From assembly GCA_030681895.1 (NCBI GenBank), contig JAUXRI010000198.1, positions 1-41,597 of the forward strand: DNA of 41,597 nucleotides, read 5' to 3'. Shown in pieces: positions 1 to 8,284 of this stretch. The position numbers and the translations under genes were made by a program. Numbering within the stretch: position 1 is the first letter of the stretch; each line of letters opens with the position of its first letter. Origin of the DNA: Myxococcales bacterium (lineage in GTDB: Bacteria; Myxococcota; Myxococcia; Myxococcales; Myxococcaceae). The notes below the pieces were generated by a model, which had not been told where the DNA came from, ran no database searches, and saw only the letters and a program-made list of their open reading frames with translations.

Positions 1-403
1 GGGCGAGCTTGATCACCGCTTCGTTGGCCTCTGCGCCCGAGTTGCAGAAGAAGGCGCGAGCGTCAGTGCCTCCGAAGGCGGTGGTGAGGCGCTCGGCCAG
101 CTGGATCTGCGGCTCGGTGTAGAAGACGTTCGAGACGTGCCAGAGGGTGTCGAGTTGCTTCTTCGCCGCCTCGACGACGGCCGGGTGACAGTGGCCCAGC
201 GCGCAGGTCGCGATGCCGGCGATGAGATCGAGGTACTTCGTGCCCTCGGCGTCCCACACCCACGGCCCCGATCCCTTCACGAGCACCACGGGCTGCTGTT
301 TGTAGTTCTGCAGCAGGTGGTGCTTCGCGCGATCGACGATGCGATCGGTCTTCGAGGGTGCTGCGGCCGACGACGCATCGGAGGCGGACTTGGCTTCGAT
401 CAT
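1..403 (-). CDS. argD: Acetylornithine aminotransferase family (partial, N-terminal 134 residues)
   Basis: This is the N-terminal part of a class III PLP-dependent aminotransferase; the gene runs off the left edge of the window. The visible protein has the family's early GPWVWDAEGTKYLDLIAGI block, a GHCHPAVVEA block, and the PLP-phosphate-binding NSGAEANEA stretch near the window edge. The order and spacing fit ArgD, which transaminates N-acetylornithine in cytosolic arginine synthesis. The Schiff-base lysine lies outside the window, so ornithine- or GABA-type relatives cannot be excluded. The ATG lies 12 bases beyond the hslU stop on the same strand, so it is probably the last gene of the hslV-hslU-argD run. 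The first 25 residues are Ala/Ser-rich and look like a loose leader before the fold. Confidence 0.8.
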   Translation of the reverse strand, partial: MIEAKSASDASSAAAPSKTDRIVDRAKHHLLQNYKQQPVVLVKGSGPWVWDAEGTKYLDLIAGIATCALGHCHPAVVEAAKKQLDTLWHVSNVFYTEPQIQLAERLTTAFGGTDARAFFCNSGAEANEAVIKLA

Positions 404-415
404 GACGGGCTCCAC

Positions 416-1774
416 TTACAAGATGTAGCGCGAGAGGTCCTCGTCCTTCACGAGGTCGGCGAGCTTCTCGCGCACGAACGCGACGTCGACGGTGATCTGC
501 TTCTGGCCGCCATCGCCTGCGGTGAATGAGACGTCTTCGAGCAGCCGCTCGAGCACGGTGTGCAGACGGCGCGCGCCGATGTTCTGGCTGCGCTCGTTGA
601 CCAGCTGCGCGAGGCGCGCGAGCTCTTCGATCGCGTCGTCGGTGATGGTGAGCGTGACGCCTTCGACGGTGAGGAGCGCCGTGTACTGCTTGAGCAACGA
701 GTTCTTCGGCTCGCGAAGAATGCGCACCAGGTCCTGCCCGCTCAAGGCTTCGAGCTCGACGCGAATCGGGAAGCGGCCCTGCAGCTCGGGGATGAGATCG
801 GACGGCTTGGAGACGTGGAAGGCGCCCGCGGCGATGAACAGCACGTGATCGGTCTTGAGCGTGCCGTACTTCGTGGTGACGCTGCTCCCCTCGACGATCG
901 GCAACAGATCTCGCTGAACGCCTTCGCGCGAGACGTCTGGGCCACCCTTCCCGCCTTCGCGGTTGGCGATCTTGTCGATCTCGTCGAGGAAGATGATGCC
1001 GTCGTTCTCGGCGCGCTTGAGCGCGTCTCGCGTCACGCGATCCTGATCGATGAGCTTCGACGACTCCTCGGCCTCGAGCAGCTTGAGCGCCTCGGGCGCC
1101 GGAGCCTTTCTCTTGCGGGTGCGGCTCTGGCCCGGGAAGCCCTTGAAGAGGTCCTGCAGATTGACGCCGAGCTCCTCGAGGCCCTGGCCCGAGAAGTTGC
1201 GCATGAACATCAGGTTGGTGTCGGCGACCTCGACCTCGACGATCTGATCATCGAAGGTGCCAGCGCTCAGCTGCGCGCGGAACTTCTCGCGGTCGCCGTC
1301 GGAGAGCCGCGGCGCCGAGCCGCTCGCCGAAGACAGGCCGAAGCCCTTCGAGCCCGACCCGTTCTTGAGCAGCTCGCTGAGTCGATCCTCCGCGCCTTCG
1401 ACGGCCCGCTGACGAACCCGCTCGAGCTCTTCGTCGCGAACCAGGGTGATCGCCGCCTCGACGAGATCGCGCACCATCGACTCGACGTCGCGGCCCACGT
1501 AGCCGACCTCGGTGAACTTCGACGCCTCGACCTTCACGAACGGAGAACCAGCCAGCTTCGCGAGCCGCCGCGCGATCTCGGTCTTCCCGACGCCGGTGGG
1601 CCCGATGAGGATGATGTTCTTCGGAGTGATGTCGTCCTTGAGCTCGCCGGTGACCTGCTGGCGGCGCCACCGGTTTCGCAGGGCGATGGCGACGGCGCGC
1701 TTCGCCTTCGTCTGGCCGACGATGTAGCGATCGAGCTCGGCGACGATCTCACGTGGTGTCAGAGAAGAGCGCAT
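416..1774 (-). CDS. hslU: HslU, ATPase subunit of the HslUV protease
   Basis: HslU is the AAA+ unfoldase ring that feeds substrates to the HslV peptidase in the cytosol. The 452-residue protein has full family length. It shows the N-terminal LTPREIVAELDRYIVGQ signature, Walker A GPTGVGKT at 58-65, the pore loop GYVG at 91-94, Walker B FLDEIDKI near residue 262, a second-region motif ending in ELQGRFPIRVEL, and the C-terminal SRYIL tail, which in this family inserts into HslV to activate it. The less conserved I-domain lies between. The ATG sits 3 bases after the hslV stop, so the two subunits are translationally coupled. No missing key residue was seen. Confidence 0.97.
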   Translation of the reverse strand: MRSSLTPREIVAELDRYIVGQTKAKRAVAIALRNRWRRQQVTGELKDDITPKNIILIGPTGVGKTEIARRLAKLAGSPFVKVEASKFTEVGYVGRDVESMVRDLVEAAITLVRDEELERVRQRAVEGAEDRLSELLKNGSGSKGFGLSSASGSAPRLSDGDREKFRAQLSAGTFDDQIVEVEVADTNLMFMRNFSGQGLEELGVNLQDLFKGFPGQSRTRKRKAPAPEALKLLEAEESSKLIDQDRVTRDALKRAENDGIIFLDEIDKIANREGGKGGPDVSREGVQRDLLPIVEGSSVTTKYGTLKTDHVLFIAAGAFHVSKPSDLIPELQGRFPIRVELEALSGQDLVRILREPKNSLLKQYTALLTVEGVTLTITDDAIEELARLAQLVNERSQNIGARRLHTVLERLLEDVSFTAGDGGQKQITVDVAFVREKLADLVKDEDLSRYIL

Positions 1775-1777
1775 CGG

Positions 1778-2296
1778 TCAGAGCTCCTCGAAGGCGAGCG
1801 TGGGGTTCGTGTAGATGTCGATGTCGGCGGCGATCTTCAGCGACGCCTCGACGATCTGCCGTGCAGACAGCGTCGAATGCTCGAGCAGCGCGCGGGCCGA
1901 CGCCAGCGCGTACGAGCCGCCCGAGCCGACCGCCGCGATGCCGAAGTCAGGCTCGACGACGTCGCCCGCCCCGGAGAGGATCAGCGTGCGCTCGGCGTCG
2001 GCCACCACGAGCAGCGCCTCGAGCCGCCGCAGGAACCGGTCGGTTCGCCAGTCCTTCCCGAGTTCGACACACGCGCGCGGCAGGTTCTTCTGGAATTCGA
2101 GGAGCTTCGCTTCGAAGCGTTCGAAGAGCGTGAACGCGTCGGCCGTGCCACCGGCGAAGCCCGCGACCACCGAGCCGTCGCCCAGGCGCCTCACCTTGCG
2201 CGCGTTGCCCTTCATCACGATCTTGTCGAGCGTCACCTGGCCGTCGCCGCCGATGACTGTCTTGCCGTCACGCCGCACGCACAGAATCGTCGTCAT
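1778..2296 (-). CDS. hslV: HslV, peptidase subunit of the HslUV protease
   Basis: HslV is the N-terminal threonine peptidase that forms the double hexamer of the bacterial proteasome-like HslUV complex. Translation from the ATG at 2296 gives MTTILCVRRDGK; removal of Met exposes Thr2 as the catalytic nucleophile, as the family requires. GGDGQVT and the GFAGGTADAFTLFE segment are also present. The length of 172 residues matches the family. A much longer open frame extends upstream to 2635, but starting there would bury the catalytic threonine, so the ATG at 2296 is firm. I see no clear Shine-Dalgarno sequence in front of it. It heads hslU. A divergent gene of unrelated type begins on the other side. 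Confidence 0.96.
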   Translation of the reverse strand: MTTILCVRRDGKTVIGGDGQVTLDKIVMKGNARKVRRLGDGSVVAGFAGGTADAFTLFERFEAKLLEFQKNLPRACVELGKDWRTDRFLRRLEALLVVADAERTLILSGAGDVVEPDFGIAAVGSGGSYALASARALLEHSTLSARQIVEASLKIAADIDIYTNPTLAFEEL

Positions 2297-2363
2297 GGTT
2301 TGCGATGTAACAGGTTGCGAGAACGTGGCCCACCACCCGGTCGGGGTGGCAGAGTCGAGCGCT

Positions 2364-2834
2364 GTGAGGAGCCCCGTCGCGTCAGTCTGGGTTGGCCTCG
2401 CGCCTGACGAAGCGTCGCTCGAAGAGGTACTGCTCGCCGACACGACGGCGTGTGATGGCGATGGACTCGGGTCTGCCTTCTCTCGCGCCGCGGGAGTTCC
2501 GTCGCTCGCCAGCGCCGTCCGTGAAGTGAAGGTGCTGGAGGCGCCGACCCGTTCAGTGCGTGAGCTGCTCGGTGGGCTCTCGTACGCGGCCGCGTTGAGC
2601 GCGCAGTTGCCAGAGTTGCTCTCAAAGCCGTGCACCGCGATCGTCGTCTTCTACGGCGTCGAGGGGCCCAGCGGTTCGACGGTCGCCCTTGGCGAGGAGG
2701 TCACCCTCACTTCGCTGCGTCCGCTTCTCCATCACGGAGAGGAGCGCGTACAGACGGACAGAGCGTTTGCTCGAATCGCCGAAGAAGGCGACGCGCCCTG
2801 CCGCGAAGGCGCGCCCTTCGTGTCGCCGTCCTGA
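2364..2834 (+). CDS. Imm22 (DUF4284)-like immunity protein, orphan
   Basis: This small gene lies on the strand opposite its neighbours, divergent from hslV and convergent with the Smr gene, whose stop lies 19 bases away. The 156-residue product opens with VASVWVGLAPDE, continues with DGDGLGSAFSRAAGV, then SVRELLGGLSY, and ends the core with AIVVFYGVEG. As I remember it, this order (SxWxG, DxDG..SxF, sl.ELL.g.SY, a hydrophobic strand) is the pattern of Imm22/DUF4284 immunity proteins of polymorphic toxin systems. It is pattern recall, not a search. The frame is open upstream to an ATG at 2295, but the homology begins near residue 6 from the GTG at 2364, which has GAG at a suitable distance; GTG 2346 is an alternative. 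No toxin gene lies beside it. Confidence 0.5.
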   Translation: MRSPVASVWVGLAPDEASLEEVLLADTTACDGDGLGSAFSRAAGVPSLASAVREVKVLEAPTRSVRELLGGLSYAAALSAQLPELLSKPCTAIVVFYGVEGPSGSTVALGEEVTLTSLRPLLHHGEERVQTDRAFARIAEEGDAPCREGAPFVSPS

Positions 2835-2853
2835 GTCGGGTCGACTGCGAAGA

Positions 2854-3510
2854 TCACCGCCGCAACAACACGTAGACCGCTCCGGCGCCGCCGTCTTCGG
2901 GCCGCGCCGAGCAGAACGCCAGCACCTGACGCGACGGCCGGCCATGCGTCAGCCACGCCTGAACGCTCTGCTTGATGACGGGGATCGAGTCGGGCGAGTT
3001 GAGGCCCCGCCCCGTGACGACGAGCACGCACCGGTGGCCGGCGACCTTCGCGTCGCTGATGAACTTCTCGAGCGCCGGCCGCGCCTGGTCTCGCGTCTTC
3101 CCGTGCAGATCGAGCTCGGCCTTGAACGAGAACTCGCCGCGCCGCAGCTTCTTCATCACGCGCTCGTCGAAGCCCTGCACCGAGCCCTCGATGAACTCGC
3201 TCGAGTCGCTGAGTTCGAACGTCTCACCCGACACCAGCTCGGCCAGGCGCGCGAGCGACTCGGCGTCTTCACTCGGGAGCCGCAGCTCGGCGGCGGTCGG
3301 TGGCTCCTTCGGCGCGACGCGCGCGGTCTTCGCCTTCACCCGAGCCACCTCGCCCACGCTCTCGAGGAACAGCGCCGCCTCGTCGTCGAGGCTCGCCTTC
3401 TTCGGGTCGGCTCTCGGCGGAGCCGGCGCTCTCGCCGGCGCGCCCTTCTTCGGCTCGTCGAGCTTCATCTTCGCGAACGGGTTGTTGAACGGCTCGGGTT
3501 TCTTCGCCAC
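2854..3510 (-). CDS. Smr-domain protein
   Basis: The C-terminal half (about residues 130-218) is an Smr (small MutS-related) domain: LDLHG at 133-137, a helix with PALEKFI, and VVTGRGLNSP, which corresponds to the family's H/TGxG motif. Smr domains are nicking nucleases or RNA-binding modules; stand-alone forms have been linked to DNA repair and to endonucleolytic mRNA decay at stalled ribosomes. The N-terminal 80 residues are Pro/Ala/Lys-rich and probably disordered. The start is a GTG at 3510, one base after the xerC stop, so it is probably translated as the last gene of the lipoprotein-xerC-smr run. The domain assignment is secure; the substrate is not known. Confidence 0.85.
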   Translation of the reverse strand: MAKKPEPFNNPFAKMKLDEPKKGAPARAPAPPRADPKKASLDDEAALFLESVGEVARVKAKTARVAPKEPPTAAELRLPSEDAESLARLAELVSGETFELSDSSEFIEGSVQGFDERVMKKLRRGEFSFKAELDLHGKTRDQARPALEKFISDAKVAGHRCVLVVTGRGLNSPDSIPVIKQSVQAWLTHGRPSRQVLAFCSARPEDGGAGAVYVLLRR

Positions 3511-3511
3511 G

Positions 3512-4411
3512 TCACGCCCTCGGGTGTGCGTCGTCGTAGACCTTCTGCAGCTGCTCGAAGGACACGGCGGTATATCGCTGGGTCGTCGACAGGCTGGCGT
3601 GGCCGAGCAGCTCCTGAATCGAGCGCACGTCGGCGCCTGACGCGAGCAGGTGCGTGGCGAACGAGTGGCGCAGCGCGTGCGGCGACAGATCGCGCGTGAT
3701 GCCCAGCCGCTTCACGTAGCGATCGAGGTGCAGTTGCATGCTGCGCGTGGTGAGCCGGCCGCCGCGGAAGTTGAGGAACATCGCCACGGGGTCCTGGTTC
3801 TTCCGAGGCGTCGCGAGCAGCTCGCCGCGGCGGCCCAGCCAGGCGTTCAACGCGTCGACGGCGCCTTCGTTGAGCGGCACCAGGCGCTCCTTGTTGCCCT
3901 TGCCCAGCACCCGCACCATGCGCGCGCGCAGATCGACATCGCCCAGCGACAGGCCACACAGCTCGCTGACGCGCAGCCCGGCGCCGTACAGCACCTCGAG
4001 CATCGCCTTGTCGCGCAGCTCGAGCAGCTTGTTGGAGTCGGGCGCTTCCATCAGCGCGAACGTCTCGTCGATGGGCACCGCGCGCGGGAGCTTCTGCGGC
4101 AGCTTCGGCGTCTTCACCCGGCGGGCGGGGCTGACCTCGAGCACCTTGCGGCGCACCAGGTACTTATAGAACGACTTGATCGCGGCGAGCCGGCGGGCGC
4201 GCGTCGAGGCGGCCTTGTCGATCGCCTGCTGCCCGAGGAAACCGCGCAGGTGCAGGTGGTTGACCTTCAGGAGCGGCACGCCCTGCGGCGCGAGGTAACG
4301 CTCGAAGGCCGCCAGATCCTGCGAGTAGGCCTTCAGCGTGTGCTTCGAGGCCGCGCGCGCGACCTCGAGGTGCTTCAGGAACTCAGCGACGTGCGCATCC
4401 ACCGGGGTCAC
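3512..4411 (-). CDS. xerC: Tyrosine recombinase XerC
   Basis: This is a site-specific tyrosine recombinase of the XerC/XerD type, which resolves chromosome dimers at dif with a partner recombinase. The 299-residue protein has an N-terminal SAM-like core-binding domain (1-100) and a catalytic domain with all expected residues: Arg147 in GAGLRVSEL, Lys171 in GKGNKE, His245 and Arg248 in SPHALRHS, His271 in LLGHASL, and nucleophile Tyr280 in TTQRYT. Its place between trmFO and hslVU matches the Bacillus trmFO-codV-clpQ-clpY order, which favours a housekeeping XerC over an integron or phage integrase. No attachment-site repeats were seen around it. Confidence 0.93.
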   Translation of the reverse strand: MTPVDAHVAEFLKHLEVARAASKHTLKAYSQDLAAFERYLAPQGVPLLKVNHLHLRGFLGQQAIDKAASTRARRLAAIKSFYKYLVRRKVLEVSPARRVKTPKLPQKLPRAVPIDETFALMEAPDSNKLLELRDKAMLEVLYGAGLRVSELCGLSLGDVDLRARMVRVLGKGNKERLVPLNEGAVDALNAWLGRRGELLATPRKNQDPVAMFLNFRGGRLTTRSMQLHLDRYVKRLGITRDLSPHALRHSFATHLLASGADVRSIQELLGHASLSTTQRYTAVSFEQLQKVYDDAHPRA

Positions 4412-4441
4412 CCTACTGCCGACCGCGATCGCGCGCAGGTT

Positions 4442-6100
4442 TCAGGGCAGACCCGAGCCGACGTAGACGCCAGCGGTGCCCTTCTCGAGGACGATCCACG
4501 CCACCTTCGTCCCATCCTTCGAGAGGAAGTGGACCGGCTGCGCCACGTACTGATCGAGCACCTTCGACTCGCCGGTCACCAGGTTGGTGAGCGAGATGTC
4601 GAAGAGCTCGTCGCGCATGTGCGGCGTCGACGTGAGCGCGTGGGAGCCGTCCTCGGACAGCTTGAAGTTGAAGGTGGCGCCCAGCACCTTCTTCGCCTTC
4701 TCGACGCCGGCCTTCGAGAGATCTTGCGAGAGCAGATCGCAGCTGCGGCCTTCACGCGTGCAGTTCGCGCGGTAGTAGAGCCGGTCGCCCTGCGGTGAGA
4801 AGACGTAGTCGTAGAGCCACTCCTGCAGCTTGACCGGCGCTTCGCCATCTCGGAGCAGGAACAGGTGGCGTGAGTACTCGGGCGTCTCGATGCGCGCGGT
4901 GTAGGCGATCGCGGTGCCGTCGGGAGAGAGCTCGTAGTTGGGTGAGCGCTTCTGGATCAGCTTCGGCGCGCCGTCGGGCAGCGTCACCGTGGTGAGATCG
5001 CCGACCTTCTCGTCGTACTTGCCGCCCATCAGCGCGAGCACCTGGTAGTTGTCGCGGAAGATGAGCTTCTTCGAGTCCTTCGTGAACTCGAACTCGCGCA
5101 CCTTCCCCCCCACCTTGCGGCTCTCGGCCTGCCCCACTCGCCCCAACCACAGCTCGCCGATCTGCAGATCGTTCGCGGTCGGGCTCGCCGAGACGCTCCC
5201 CGGCACCTGCATGCGGGCGACCCACTGGCTGTCGCGGCTGATGGCGAAGCGCATCACGTCGTCGCCGAGCTTCACGGGCTTGAGCGTCTTCGCGTCACCG
5301 ATGAAGAGCTCGAACCCGACCTGGCGCGGGTTGGTGCGCGCCATCGCGATCACCCACTTCGAGTCGTCCGAGATGACGTACTCGCCCACCGCGTCGACGA
5401 AGCGTCTGGGCGTGGGCTTCTCGTCGGAAAGTTCGAGCTGGTAGACGCCGCCGCCCGCCGCCGACTTGCGGCGAAAGTAGAGCTGCTTGCCGTTGGGCGA
5501 GAACTCGGCCGTCGAGACCTCTCCGGCGAGCTGACGAAACGGCCCCGAAGGGAGCACGCCCTCGAAGAGCACGCCGTCGTCGACGTAGGCCAGCCGCGTA
5601 CCGTCTGCGCTGGGCTTCATGTACGTGACGTGGGGCGCGAGGCGCTGACGCTCCTTCGAGAGATCGCTGAGGTCCTGAACGATCAGCTCACCAGCCTGCT
5701 GCGAGGGATCGTAGGCGCCGAGGATGAGGGCGTACTTGCCGTCGCTGGTGAAGAGCAGGCCACCGGGCACGTTCACTGCGCCGTTGGCCACCTTCAGGGG
5801 AGAGCCTTCACCCGTGGGGACGACCCAGAGCTCTCCGAGCCGCATCGTCGGAGGCACGCCGTCGAGCCGGGGCTTCTCGCCATCCATCAACACGGTGACG
5901 ACGCGGCCGTCCGGCGACGCGCGCAGCTCGGTGGCGCGGCCCTCGAGCTTCCGTACCCCAAGCGAGGCCTGGCGAACGGGCTTCTCGATGCTCTGGCGAA
6001 TCGTCGGAGTCCCCTCGGGCCGGGCGATGCCCTTCCTCTGATCGCACGCCAGGAGCGAGACCGCGCTCAGCACCGCAACCCACAGCTTCACACTCGTCAC
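4442..6100 (-). CDS. Lipoprotein with TolB/PD40-type beta-propeller repeats
   Basis: This is a predicted lipoprotein of about 552 residues with no known specific function. From the GTG at 6100 it starts VTSVKLWVAVLSAVSLLAC, a short charged n-region, a hydrophobic stretch and an LLAC lipobox. GGAG lies 6 bases upstream of this GTG, so I prefer it to the ATG at 6121 and to the longer open frame. The body carries repeated PD40/WD40-like strands: FSPNGKQLYFRR, LSPDGTAIAYTARI, FSPQGDRLYYRANC, LSEDGSHALTST and similar. This resembles the TolB propeller, but there is no TolB N-terminal domain. It sits between trmFO and xerC with a 30-base gap to xerC. It is probably anchored in a cell-envelope membrane and may bind a partner protein. 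Confidence 0.75.
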   Translation of the reverse strand: MTSVKLWVAVLSAVSLLACDQRKGIARPEGTPTIRQSIEKPVRQASLGVRKLEGRATELRASPDGRVVTVLMDGEKPRLDGVPPTMRLGELWVVPTGEGSPLKVANGAVNVPGGLLFTSDGKYALILGAYDPSQQAGELIVQDLSDLSKERQRLAPHVTYMKPSADGTRLAYVDDGVLFEGVLPSGPFRQLAGEVSTAEFSPNGKQLYFRRKSAAGGGVYQLELSDEKPTPRRFVDAVGEYVISDDSKWVIAMARTNPRQVGFELFIGDAKTLKPVKLGDDVMRFAISRDSQWVARMQVPGSVSASPTANDLQIGELWLGRVGQAESRKVGGKVREFEFTKDSKKLIFRDNYQVLALMGGKYDEKVGDLTTVTLPDGAPKLIQKRSPNYELSPDGTAIAYTARIETPEYSRHLFLLRDGEAPVKLQEWLYDYVFSPQGDRLYYRANCTREGRSCDLLSQDLSKAGVEKAKKVLGATFNFKLSEDGSHALTSTPHMRDELFDISLTNLVTGESKVLDQYVAQPVHFLSKDGTKVAWIVLEKGTAGVYVGSGLP

Positions 6101-6212
6101 GGACGGCTCCAGGGTCTGCATCGCTGGGGTTGAACCACACCTTGGTGACCTCGCAAACCACGCAGCGAGTGACACCAGCGAGGTGCGAGGGGTTCGCGGA
6201 AGCGCCGTTCGG

Positions 6213-7610
6213 TCAGGCTGACGTCGCCTGCGTGACCAGCGGCGAAGGACCAGCTGGGAGAGGCAGCGGTGCAGGCGCAGGCAGCACGGGGTGCGGAGCC
6301 GACGGCGCCCACGCATCGAAGTCGGCGCGGCTCCGGGCCGCGTAGGCCTGCCGCTTCTCGGGCTTCTTCATTCGTCCTTCGACGGGCGGGAAGAGCGCGT
6401 AGACGACATTCGTCGGTTGGTAGGGCGCGCCCGGCGGGTGGGCTTCGCCAGTGACGTGACGGTAGAGCGCGCCGAGCGCCGTCGTGCCCGGTGGCGGCGC
6501 AAACGCAGTCCCCGTGCGACGCGCGTGAACGGCGAGCGCGGTGAGGTAGCCGCAGGCGGTGGACTCCACGTAGCCCTCGACGCCGGTGATCTGCCCCGCG
6601 AAGAAGAGCCGCGGCTCGGCCTTCATCGAGAGATCGCGCTCGAGCAGCTTCGGGCTGTCGAGGAACGTGTTGCGGTGGATCTGCCCCATCCGAACCCACT
6701 CGGCGTTCTGCAGCCCGGGGAGCATGCCGAAGATGCGCTTCTGCTCGGGCCACGTCAGCCGCGTCTGAAAGCCGACGAGGTTCCAGGCCGTGCCTGCGCG
6801 GTCCTCCATGCGCAGCTGCACCACCGCGTACGGCCAGCGCCCGGTGCGTGGGTCCGTGAGGCCCACCGGCTTCATCGGCCCGAAGGACAACACGCGCTCG
6901 CCGCGTTCGGCCATCACCTCGACCGGCAGACAGCCCTCGAAGTACTTCGGCTCTTCGAAGGCATGCGGCGTCACCTTCTGGCCGGCGCAGAGCTCCTGCA
7001 CGAAACGCAGGTACTCGTCCTTCGTCAGCGGCAGGTTGAGGTAGTCGGCGCCGTCACCCTTGTCGTAGCGGCTGGCGCGGAAGGCGATCGACATGTCCAC
7101 CGAGTCGCCGGCGACGATGGGCGCGATGGCGTCGTAGAAATACAGCTTCTCACCAGTGAACGTCGCGAGCGCGGTGGTGAGCGCTTCGCTCGTCAAGGGC
7201 CCGGTCGCGAACACCACGTCACCGTCGGGAATCGCGGTCACCTCGCCAGGGACGATGGTGATGCGGCCGCTCGAGCTGAGCTGCCGAGTCACCTCGGCCG
7301 AGAAGCCCTCGCGCTCGACGGCCAGGGCGTCTCCAGCGGGCACGCGGTTGGCGTCGGCGGAGTTCAGAATGACGCTGCCGACCCGGCGCAGCTCGGCGTG
7401 CAGCATGCCGATGGCGCTCTCAGGGTTGTCCGAGCGCATCGAGTTCGAGCACACGAGCTCGGCGAAGGCGTTGCTCGAGTGGGCGGGCGAGCGCTTCTGC
7501 GGTTTCTGCTCGCACAGGATCACGCGGTGCCCGAGGCGCGCGAGCTGGTAGGCGCACTCACTGCCCGCGAGGCCGGCTCCGATGACGGTGATGGGGGCGT
7601 CTGACGTCAT
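6213..7610 (-). CDS. trmFO: TrmFO, folate-dependent tRNA m5U54 methyltransferase
   Basis: TrmFO uses methylenetetrahydrofolate and FADH2 to methylate uridine 54 in the tRNA T-loop. The 465-residue protein has the FAD-binding GAGLAGSE at 11-18, the ELVCSNSMRSD block with Cys54, and FEGCLPVEVMAERG with Cys227. These two cysteines correspond to the catalytic pair around 53 and 226 of the Bacillus enzyme. The C-terminal AFAPPPGTTALGALYRHVTG region is also typical. The final 30 residues are a Pro/Ala-rich tail not needed by the family. It is the first gene of the minus-strand group that includes xerC and hslVU, as in Bacillus. Confidence 0.95.
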   Translation of the reverse strand: MTSDAPITVIGAGLAGSECAYQLARLGHRVILCEQKPQKRSPAHSSNAFAELVCSNSMRSDNPESAIGMLHAELRRVGSVILNSADANRVPAGDALAVEREGFSAEVTRQLSSSGRITIVPGEVTAIPDGDVVFATGPLTSEALTTALATFTGEKLYFYDAIAPIVAGDSVDMSIAFRASRYDKGDGADYLNLPLTKDEYLRFVQELCAGQKVTPHAFEEPKYFEGCLPVEVMAERGERVLSFGPMKPVGLTDPRTGRWPYAVVQLRMEDRAGTAWNLVGFQTRLTWPEQKRIFGMLPGLQNAEWVRMGQIHRNTFLDSPKLLERDLSMKAEPRLFFAGQITGVEGYVESTACGYLTALAVHARRTGTAFAPPPGTTALGALYRHVTGEAHPPGAPYQPTNVVYALFPPVEGRMKKPEKRQAYAARSRADFDAWAPSAPHPVLPAPAPLPLPAGPSPLVTQATSA

Positions 7611-7687
7611 GGCAGCTCCGGTGCGGCAGAAAGACGACGGAGCTGTAGACGAAATGGGGGCGAGACAACAGACGGCCAGACGGCTGG

Positions 7688-8272
7688 TTACTGCTCTGCG
7701 GTCGAGATCACGACGAACCGGAAGTTCTCGAGCTCGTTCTGACCTGCCGTGTAGAGCACCGAGCTCAGCACCTCGTACGGGATCTTGCGGTCGCCGATGA
7801 TCGAGACCTCGCGCATGAAGGGCGCGCTCGGGTTGCGCTCGGCGATGTACTTGAGCTTCTCGACTTCCTTCTTCAGCGCCGCGTCGACCGGCAGAATCAG
7901 CTTCCCCTGCATCTCATCGGCGCGGGGCTGCATGTTCTTCTCGAGCGTCGCCTTCACCTTGTCGCCCACCATGATGTGCCGGGGCGTGACGGTGATGGCG
8001 ATGGTGTCTTTGGGCGTGAGGCGGGTCGACGACAGCGGCGGCCGAATGTCTTCAGACGGCGTGATGGTGACCGAGGACGCGGTGTACGACTTGATGAGGA
8101 ACACGAGGATGATGGTCATGATGTCCATCATCGCGGTGATGTTGAGTTCCTTGATCTCGCCCTCGGCCTCGCGCTCCTTGCGCTTCTTCCGGGCCATGGC
8201 CTTGCGGAAGCGATTGCGCGCCAGGTCGTCGTCTGAGAGCTCGTTGTCGGGCGGGTTCGCGGCGGCAGCCAT
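7688..8272 (-). CDS. ExbD/TolR-type proton-channel subunit (second in operon order)
   Basis: This is a biopolymer-transport protein of the ExbD/TolR family, a single-span inner-membrane subunit that couples proton flow to periplasmic work with an ExbB/TolQ partner. The 194-residue protein has a basic cytoplasmic N-terminus, then ELNITAMMDIMTIILVFLI with the conserved membrane Asp, followed by a periplasmic domain. A Lys directly follows this stretch (FLIKSY), which is unusual but lies at the periplasmic end. It is the last gene of an exbB-exbD-exbD operon, 12 bases after the other exbD. Two different exbD genes after one exbB resembles the arrangement of myxobacterial aglRQS gliding motor genes, but this cannot be settled without alignment. 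Confidence 0.88.
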   Translation of the reverse strand: MAAAANPPDNELSDDDLARNRFRKAMARKKRKEREAEGEIKELNITAMMDIMTIILVFLIKSYTASSVTITPSEDIRPPLSSTRLTPKDTIAITVTPRHIMVGDKVKATLEKNMQPRADEMQGKLILPVDAALKKEVEKLKYIAERNPSAPFMREVSIIGDRKIPYEVLSSVLYTAGQNELENFRFVVISTAEQ

Positions 8273-8284
8273 GATCGATGTCCT

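Noticed and set aside
560..2407. Long plus-strand frame of over 600 codons across hslU and hslV
   Set aside because: It is the high-GC antisense shadow of hslU/hslV, with Arg/Asp/Leu-rich composition and no recognisable motif.
2297..2635. N-terminal extension of HslV
   Set aside because: It would place the catalytic Thr in the middle of the protein; the extension is Ser/Thr-rich shadow sequence opposite the Imm22-like gene.
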